Of a stretch of DNA of 28,119 nt, positions 22,222 to 28,119 are shown in pieces. Positions within the stretch are counted from its first letter, which is position 1. Each line of letters begins with the position of its first letter. Origin of the DNA: Vairimorpha apis BRL 01 (Eukaryota > Microsporidia > Nosematidae). The notes beneath the pieces were generated by a model, which worked only from the letters and a program-made list of their open reading frames with translations, was not told the origin of the DNA and ran no database searches. A program made the translations under genes and the position numbers. The stretch is taken from the NCBI GenBank assembly GCA_000447185.1, contig KE647184.1, forward strand, positions 1-28,119. Direction: 5' to 3'.

Positions 22222-23122
22222 ATGCAAGGTAAAACAAAAAACTTAATTCTGGTTATGATATGCCTGTTGTTGGATTAGGAACTTGGCAAATTAAAAAAGA
22301 TAACATTGAAAATAGCATACGTTCAGCTATAAAATCTGGATATAGACATATAGATACTGCATTATTATATGATAATGAAGTAGAAATTGGTAAATCTTTA
22401 ACAAAAATATTTTCTGAAAATATTATTACACGTGATGAAATGTTTATTACATCAAAACTATGGAATTCTCATCACAATATTGTAGAAGATGCTGTTAGAA
22501 AATCTTTAAAAAACCTAAATATCGAATACCTGGATTTGTATCTTGTTCACTGGCCTGTTACATTTAAAAATGACAAAAACAATCCTTTGAAACCAATTGA
22601 AAAAGATTTTACAATTGAAAATTTTGATTGTTTAGAGGTATGGAAACGTATGGAAGAACTTGTAGAAAAAAAATTAGTTAGATCTATTGGTGTTTCTAAT
22701 TTTGGAATTAAAAACTTAAATTTAATTTTAAAAAATTGTAAAATTAAACCAGCAGTTAACCAGTTTGAATGTAATCCATATATGAGTCAAGAAGAATTAG
22801 TAAATTTTTGCCATAAAAATACTATTCAAGTTGTAAGTCATACTTCGTTAGGCTCTAATAGGAATTCTGATTTTGATTTAAAAAAAGATAATGTTTTAAC
22901 AGAATTATCTAAAAAAATAATGTTTCAGTTCCTCAACTAATTTTAAGTTGGTTGGTTATGCGTGGTATTATGGTTATACCTAAAAGTGAAACAGAAAAAC
23001 ATATAAAATCAAATATATCTTTAAAAAATCTAAACAAAGACGATTTTAATAAAATAAATGAACTGAATAAAAATTTTAGGTCTGTACCAGCGAATACATA
23101 CGGTGATCATAAATTTGATTAA
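22222..23122 (+). pseudogene. Second aldo-keto reductase, two single-base frameshifts
   Basis: A tandem paralogue of the 19068 gene, clearly alike along its whole length. The main frame 22260-22940 carries MPVVGLGTW, HIDTALLYDNE (catalytic Asp and Tyr), SKLWN (Lys), LVHWPV (His), RSIGVSNFG, NQFECNPY and VVSHTSLGS. At the 5' end ATG 22222 reads MQGKTK and is one base out of frame, across an A6 run (22236-22241), with the conserved NSGYDMP. At the 3' end, after an A7 run (22911-22917), the frame ends at 22940, while the next frame continues with VPQLILSWLVMRGIMVIPKS and EKHIKSNI to a TAA at 23120-23122. Each break is a missing base in an A run. The codons are otherwise well kept, so loss is recent or the shifts are sequencing errors. 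No CCC motif precedes it. Confidence 0.85.
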
Positions 23123-24020
23123 ATAAATTTAAATTTAGATAAAATTTAATTTTAGTATATAAATAGCATTAAAAAAAATATTTACTAAAAATTTAAAAAC
23201 ATTTATTATTTTAAAAACAGTGATAAAATATTTTTAAATTAAATATGTTAAATTTTTTTTACTATTATATTGAATTAAATATTTTTTATGGCACAAATAT
23301 AATAAAGATAATTGTACATTTACAGAATTTTACCTAAAAAATAATGAAATAATATAATTCTATGTAATAATATTGAGTAAAATTAATTTATATGCTTTTA
23401 ATTTTCAGCTACATTAAAATGTTTAGATATCAAAAAATATTACAAGATTTGTTGTTAATTATATAATATTAAAACAAAATTTGAAAATTTTTTTAATAGA
23501 ATATATATCAAAAATAAAAATAATATAATATAATTTTTTTTGATAAAATATTTAATTGTTAAATAGAAATAATTAACAAATGTTATTATTTTTAAAATTA
23601 TAATAAAAATTAATTACGATTATAAATTGAATTCTCAAGTAATAATATAACATTTTTGCATAATTATTTTGACATCAAACATATTATACTTTTTTTTAAA
23701 AAACAAATATTTATTACAATCTTATAAATATGATAAATTTGTAATTTATTTTTGTGATGTCATACAAACATACTAGTTTTTATATAAAGTTCAATTAGAA
23801 TACTGTTAAAAACTTTTTTTTTAAATATTTATAAGTAAAGCGTTTTTATATAATTCATTATTTTTATTATTTGTTAGTTTGTAATCTTTTTTCAAATGAT
23901 ATTTAATTAAATATTTTTTAAAAGATTATACTGATAATTTTGAACAAAATTATGAAAAGTCATAATAAGTAAAATATTTTGTTTCTATAAAAATTCAAAA
24001 TACATAATTTATAATGCAAC
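23123..24020. other. AT-rich intergenic DNA
   Basis: About 0.9 kb of A/T-rich DNA without open frames. The last five bases, GCAAC, are the left target-site duplication of the following solo LTR. Confidence 0.5.
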
Positions 24021-24289
24021 TGTGGTGCGACTCACTGGAAGGAGTCCAGCACTTAAGTAATTTTCTAATATAGACATAGTTTTACAGGATAAATGTTTAG
24101 GTTTAAAATATTTATTGGGATTATTAGTCCTTTCTGTCTTGCTCCTTCTGTCCATGTTATCTGGGGGTTAGCCTATTTATACTTTTATATTTCTAGAAAT
24201 TCTGAATAGATTAAAAAAATAAATTAAACGATAAATTGAAATGATAAATTAAATAATAAATTAAATAATGTGGTAGTTATTTTACCACA
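24021..24289 (+). mobile_element. Second solo LTR with perfect 5-bp target-site duplication
   Basis: 269 bp beginning TGTGGTGCGA and ending TTTTACCACA, flanked by GCAAC at 24016-24020 and 24290-24294. It shares with the LTR at 9958 the TGTGGT/ACCACA ends, the CTATTTATA block (24173-24181), the following TTCTAGAA palindrome, an AT-rich second half and a terminal hairpin whose arms are TGTGGTA and TACCACA (24269-24289). The first half differs strongly from the 9958 copy (here a CTGGA/TCCAG small hairpin), so the two are related subfamilies, not recent copies of one element. No internal region is attached. Confidence 0.82.
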
Positions 24290-24654
24290 GCAACTAAATA
24301 TTTTTTTTAAATTAAGATAAATATAATTGTTATTGCTTGAAAGCTATAAATTTATTGTATGACTTGTATATGGGGAAAAAAAATATTAAAAAATATTAGT
24401 TTTTGCATTTACTAAAATATTTTTTGATCAATAAAAAATAGAATTTTAGTTGCATTATGAATTAACTATTTAAATTTTTTTTATTTAAATTAATAAGTAG
24501 AAAAAGCAAATCATTTACTTATTTCAATATATATATAAAATTTTAATAATTAGTCATTTGCTATTAAAATTTGCAATTATTTATTTTTAAAAAAAATTTT
24601 AATTATAAATTTTTAAGTTTATTGGATAATTTTTAAAAATCTTTTTTTAGAACA
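24290..24654. other. AT-rich spacer between solo LTR and decayed retroelement
   Basis: Starts with the right-hand GCAAC duplication; the rest is A/T-only with nothing recognisable. Confidence 0.45.
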
Positions 24655-25745
24655 ATTCTTTAAATGAACTATAAATATTTTCCATAGACTTGAAGCAATA
24701 TTGGAATGTGAAGAATATATTGCTCTCACAATATAGAAAAAAAGTTATCTAAAAAAAGAAGTATCTAAAAAAATATATATCTGACTGTGATAATTCAAAT
24801 TCAAAATTTAAAGCTATTTAACAAAATATAAAATCTAATAATTATATTAAGTTATATAAAGCTAGAAACAGAGAATAGTAAGCATTACAGCTATTTAACA
24901 TAGCCTATAAAAAAGTAATAATCCGACTAGATCTAAAAGCAATAAAATGTTTTTAAAGGATGTAAATATATGATTTGAACAAGAAGGACAATGTCTATAT
25001 TATATATCCAATAAAAGACAGTTGATAATTTTATCACTAAATGCTACCAAATATAATTTTTAATTATATGAGAACGTTTTCAAATAATTAGAAATATCAT
25101 GTAAATGTTACTAATATAAAATAAAAAATACCAATATGATTAAGTTACTTTTAATAAAAATATCTAAAAACAATCTCGAAATTATTGTGGATAAAATGGT
25201 TTATCTGATATAAAGGTATGACATGATCAACCTAAAATCCTAGTACTAGACAAAAAGCATAAAAAAACTTTAAATCTAAAATCGGAACAACAAATAAAGA
25301 TCTTTTAATATTGAAGAGAATAAAAAATAAAGTAAGTAAAATCTTTTATATAATGAAATATAAAAAAAATGTAATCCAAGGACAGAAATTTTTTTTAAGT
25401 AATAACATGTAATGATATGGTAATTAAGTATTACAGAAAGTACTTCTAATGTGGGAATTTCAATATATTTTAAAGCATATATATAATCTATTGCACTTAA
25501 AAATACTTTTTAATTTATTTAGATAAAAGTCTAGGTTGTAAGTGGAATGAACCCTAGAGTAAGAGAAGTAAAAGCAGAGGAGAAATAAGTAAATGTTATA
25601 CTTATGAGAAGTAATTTTTTTTAAATAAAGAAATTTAAATTAAACAAAACAAAAAAACGAAGATAATAAAAGCTAAGTATTAAATGTGAAACTTTATTAA
25701 ATATGATTCAAATAGGAAATTATATTTAAGAGATAATTATAACAA
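24655..25745 (+). mobile_element. Heavily decayed fourth copy of the non-LTR family
   Basis: No reading frame survives, but the DNA aligns by eye with 20689-21770 in order. Matches include the GCAATATTG block near 24694; ATTATATTAAGTT then TATAAAGCTAGAAACAGAGA (about 24841-24871) against ATTATATTAAGTTGTATGAA; the eroded zinc-knuckle region (AAAGACAGTTGATAATTTTA against AAAGACAGTGGATCATTTAG, about 25013); the block GTAATGATATGGTAATTAAG (about 25409) against GGAGTGGTAACTAAGTATCA; and AAAAGCAGAGGAGAAAT near 25570. Most differences replace G or C by A or T. One site keeps GTGGAATGAA where the 20441 copy has a stop (GTGAATTGAA), showing that the copies decayed independently. Confidence 0.75.
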
Positions 25746-26429
25746 AATAAAACAGTAAACTACATTTTATTGAAAATTTTTAATAAATTTTTAAAATTTA
25801 AATACTTTAAAATGGCAGAAAAAAAGTTTGATATAAAGTATAACTTTCAAAATCCTAAATTACAAATAAAAATTTTTTTTATTTCTGATTTTCAAAATTT
25901 AAAATTAAAAGCATTTTTGCAATAAATATAAATTTTTTTAAAATAAAAAATGTCATTACTAAATATATTACTTATATACATGGATAATTAGATTATAAAA
26001 AATAGTAAAATACAAATGATTTTAAAAAAACATTGTAATATTTATTTTGTAATTAAAAAATTTGTTTCTTTTTGTAAAAAATAACATAAATTAAATATTT
26101 TAAGATGCAGAATTATGTATAAACATTTTATTAATTTATTCCAAGCAGTATTAAATAATAATAATTATGTTTCAACATTTAAAAAAATTAAACACTTTAA
26201 ATTAACAACTAAATTTAAGGACTTTTATTTAAATTATAAAATTATTTTTTATTTTTTTGGTATTTTGATATATATAAAAAAATTTAAATAAAAATAATTG
26301 TTATATGTACATAGATTATATTTACAATTTAAAAAATTGTTATTATCTATTTATTTTAACTAATTCATATTTTAAAATTTTTAAATTAGAAAAAAATTAA
26401 ACAAATTATAAATAATAAAGGACAATTTA
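25746..26429. other. AT-rich intergenic DNA
   Basis: A/T-only spacer between the decayed retroelement and the 3' end of TFIIB on the opposite strand. No feature seen. Confidence 0.5.
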
Positions 26430-27368
26430 TTAATAATTAGGCAACTTATCAATAGATTCTTGAGTAACAAATCCAATTGGTATTATTTGAGTTTTATACA
26501 ATACTAATTCTTTATAAGTATTTTTAATGGTCACTTCTGTAACGTTGGTTACATTTTGAATATCCTTCTGAACTTTTTTTTCTTCAGGTATTAAGTTTGT
26601 AACTAAATAAATTATAGCGGCTGCAATTGAATCTGGACTTTTTCCAGCCAATATACTTGCTTCTTGAACTTTCCTAGATATTTCAGCTGCCAACCTTTGA
26701 ATTTTAATATTCAATCTAAGATCGGAACAGAATCTAGAAACAATATCCTCTGTAGACATCATTTTCAAATTATCTATATGAGGAGAAATTAATTTATAAC
26801 TTCTTCCAATTTCTCTTTTTTGAACACTTGTAATTATACTTATTTCCTTAAAAGTTCTTGAACATCCTTCTAATTTACAAGCTATATATATACAAGCACC
26901 GACAACGCCTTCAATATTTTTACCTTTTAAAAGTTTTTTTTCATCAACAATTTTAAAAATATAGGATGCACGATCAATTATCGTTTTGGTAATATTAGCC
27001 CTTTCACAATAAGCTGTAATTAAATTAATACCATGCTTAAGAGTCCTTTCTGGACCTCTCATAGCTGTTTTTAATTGTATTTTTTGCAAATTGTAAGAAT
27101 TACCTCCAGGAACAGTAGAGATCATTGTGTCTAGTTGTTCAACATCAACAAACGGATTACTTACACTACCTGTACGACATGGATCAGCTTTATTGCTGTC
27201 ACTAAACGATCTCCATTCACTAGATTCATCGATAATACGATTTCCAACAACACAGCCACAAGTTCCACAAACATTATAGCCACTCCTGTAGTCTTCTATG
27301 ATGTTTTCCTTTTCACCACAGTCGTCACATTTTTGGGTGTAAGATCTTATTTTTATTAAAGAAGACAT
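26430..27368 (-). CDS. SUA7: Transcription initiation factor TFIIB
   Basis: 312 residues, the usual TFIIB length (about 310-345). TFIIB bridges TBP on the promoter and RNA polymerase II in the nucleus and sets the start site. Domains seen: N-terminal zinc ribbon with C14-x2-C17 and C34-x2-C37 (CDDCGEKE and CGTCGCVVG); B-reader/linker region with ESSEWRSFSDSNKADPCRTG (49-67); first cyclin fold about 112-192 with GVVGACIYIACK; second cyclin fold about 205-292 with GKSPDSIAAAIIYL and VTEVTIKNTYKEL. It is not BRF, which would be much longer with a C-terminal extension. An upstream in-frame ATG at 27422 would add 18 residues (MFQKVFKINF...) not seen in the family; the ATG at 27368 is preceded by CCC and is preferred. 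The gene is unbroken. Confidence 0.95.
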   Translation of the reverse strand: MSSLIKIRSYTQKCDDCGEKENIIEDYRSGYNVCGTCGCVVGNRIIDESSEWRSFSDSNKADPCRTGSVSNPFVDVEQLDTMISTVPGGNSYNLQKIQLKTAMRGPERTLKHGINLITAYCERANITKTIIDRASYIFKIVDEKKLLKGKNIEGVVGACIYIACKLEGCSRTFKEISIITSVQKREIGRSYKLISPHIDNLKMMSTEDIVSRFCSDLRLNIKIQRLAAEISRKVQEASILAGKSPDSIAAAIIYLVTNLIPEEKKVQKDIQNVTNVTEVTIKNTYKELVLYKTQIIPIGFVTQESIDKLPNY

Positions 27369-27927
27369 AAAATAAGGGTAAACAAAAATGTAAAAATTTA
27401 TTTTAAAAACTTTTTGAAACAAATTAAAAATTACATAAAAATGATTGGTATAATTTTTATTATAAGCGTTGGTTAAAATATTTTAATTTAAAAATCTAAA
27501 TTTGTTAATTTTAAACAACAAAGAATATGTTGCAAATTTGATTATTCTTAGTTTATTTGATTAAATTAAAAATAATAAAATTTATTATATAACAAATTTA
27601 TTTTGTTCAAAAAATAGCAATAAATTAAATTTCTTAATAATTATATCAAATGTATTCATATAAATTATATATTGATTTAAAAAAGTAATAATAAATAAAT
27701 AATATAGAATTCTATTTTTTTTAATCTTTAAATTTTATAAAGTTTAATCAATTTTTATTTTGGATATAAAAAATGTAAATTTATGCTAAAGAAATTTAAT
27801 CGTAGATATACACATAAAATTTTAATTTCTTTGAAAAAAATTGTTATCTATAAACATATAATTTTTTATATTTAATATTTATAAAATTTGATATAATTGA
27901 AATTTAAATCTTAAATCCATTTTGTCA
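27369..27927. other. AT-rich region upstream of TFIIB
   Basis: Holds the CCC motif of TFIIB at its left end; the rest is A/T-only with no gene or repeat visible up to the LTR fragment. Confidence 0.5.
27376..27378 (-). promoter_or_regulatory. CCC start-proximal motif of TFIIB
   Basis: On the minus strand TACCCTTATTTTATG: CCC, seven bases, then the ATG at 27368. It lies inside the longer open frame and decides between the two possible starts. Confidence 0.6.
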
Positions 27928-28119
27928 TGTACTACCGGGACTTTGTTATATTTATAATAATATTCTATTAAATTAAATGATTTATTTAAATTATTGGCTG
28001 TGTCAATGCCCTTCTCTTGTTTGCGCATCCCTTAGGGGTGATGTCGCTATTTATGTTTATATTTTAATTTATCATTTAATATATTCGTTAATATAAAATA
28101 ATAAATTAAATAAACAAAA
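27928..28119 (+). mobile_element. LTR start, cut by the window end
   Basis: A GC-richer segment begins about TGTACTACCGGG and contains a pyrimidine-rich stretch, CCCTTAGGGG, and CTATTTATG at 28047-28055, matching the order in the two solo LTRs (C-rich part, G-rich part, CTATTTATA, AT-rich half). The start could also be the TGTC at 27923. The 3' end, any target duplication and any internal region are outside the window, so solo LTR and 5' LTR of a longer element are both possible. Confidence 0.5.

Noticed and set aside
27135..27359. Plus-strand open frame of 74 codons
   Set aside because: Antisense shadow of the TFIIB zinc ribbon and linker.
1..28119. CRISPR array, bacterial operon, ribosomal RNA or group I/II intron
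   Set aside because: No regular spaced repeats, Shine-Dalgarno pattern, rRNA-like blocks or intron core motifs were seen; the gene content is eukaryotic.

Overview
The window looks like a gene-poor, extremely AT-rich chromosome segment from a microsporidian. The reasons are a eukaryotic/archaeal-type TFIIB, intron-free genes, and a CCC triplet placed 1-8 nt before the start codon of five different genes. This arrangement is known from AT-rich microsporidia such as Nosema, Anncaliia and Edhazardia. The genus cannot be fixed from the sequence; the very long AT deserts and many dead retroelements resemble Edhazardia-like or Hamiltosporidium-like genomes (inference).

Layout. Bases 2-226 are the 3' end of an OB-fold protein gene. 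Bases 278-2931 hold a large helical-repeat gene whose first 559 codons are open and whose last third is split over further frames. Bases 3289-3653 (minus) encode a small secreted or membrane protein with one frameshift in a T run. After about 3 kb of AT-only DNA come an LTR-like element (6794-7126), a small secreted protein gene (7642-8004, minus), an unresolved transposon relic (8730-9720) and a solo LTR with a perfect 5-bp target duplication (9958-10262). Bases 10630-13760 (minus) are a nearly full-length dead non-LTR retrotransposon. Bases 14594-15151 encode a putative single-pass membrane protein. Another AT desert follows, then a second retrotransposon fragment (18000-18620, minus).

The right third holds an intact aldo-keto reductase (19068-19973), a 5'-truncated non-LTR element (20441-21724), a broken second aldo-keto reductase in the same orientation (22222-23122), a second solo LTR with perfect target duplication (24021-24289), a very decayed fourth retrotransposon copy (24655-25745), TFIIB (26430-27368, minus) and the start of another LTR running off the window (27928-28119).

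How it fits together. Only TFIIB and the first aldo-keto reductase are clearly complete, conserved genes. Much of the rest is retroelement debris: at least four copies of one non-LTR family, which ends in a CCHC zinc knuckle and a restriction-like endonuclease domain, and at least three LTR-type insertions without internal regions. Three host genes carry single-base shifts, mostly in or near A/T runs, so either gene decay or homopolymer errors in the assembly must be settled before calling them dead.
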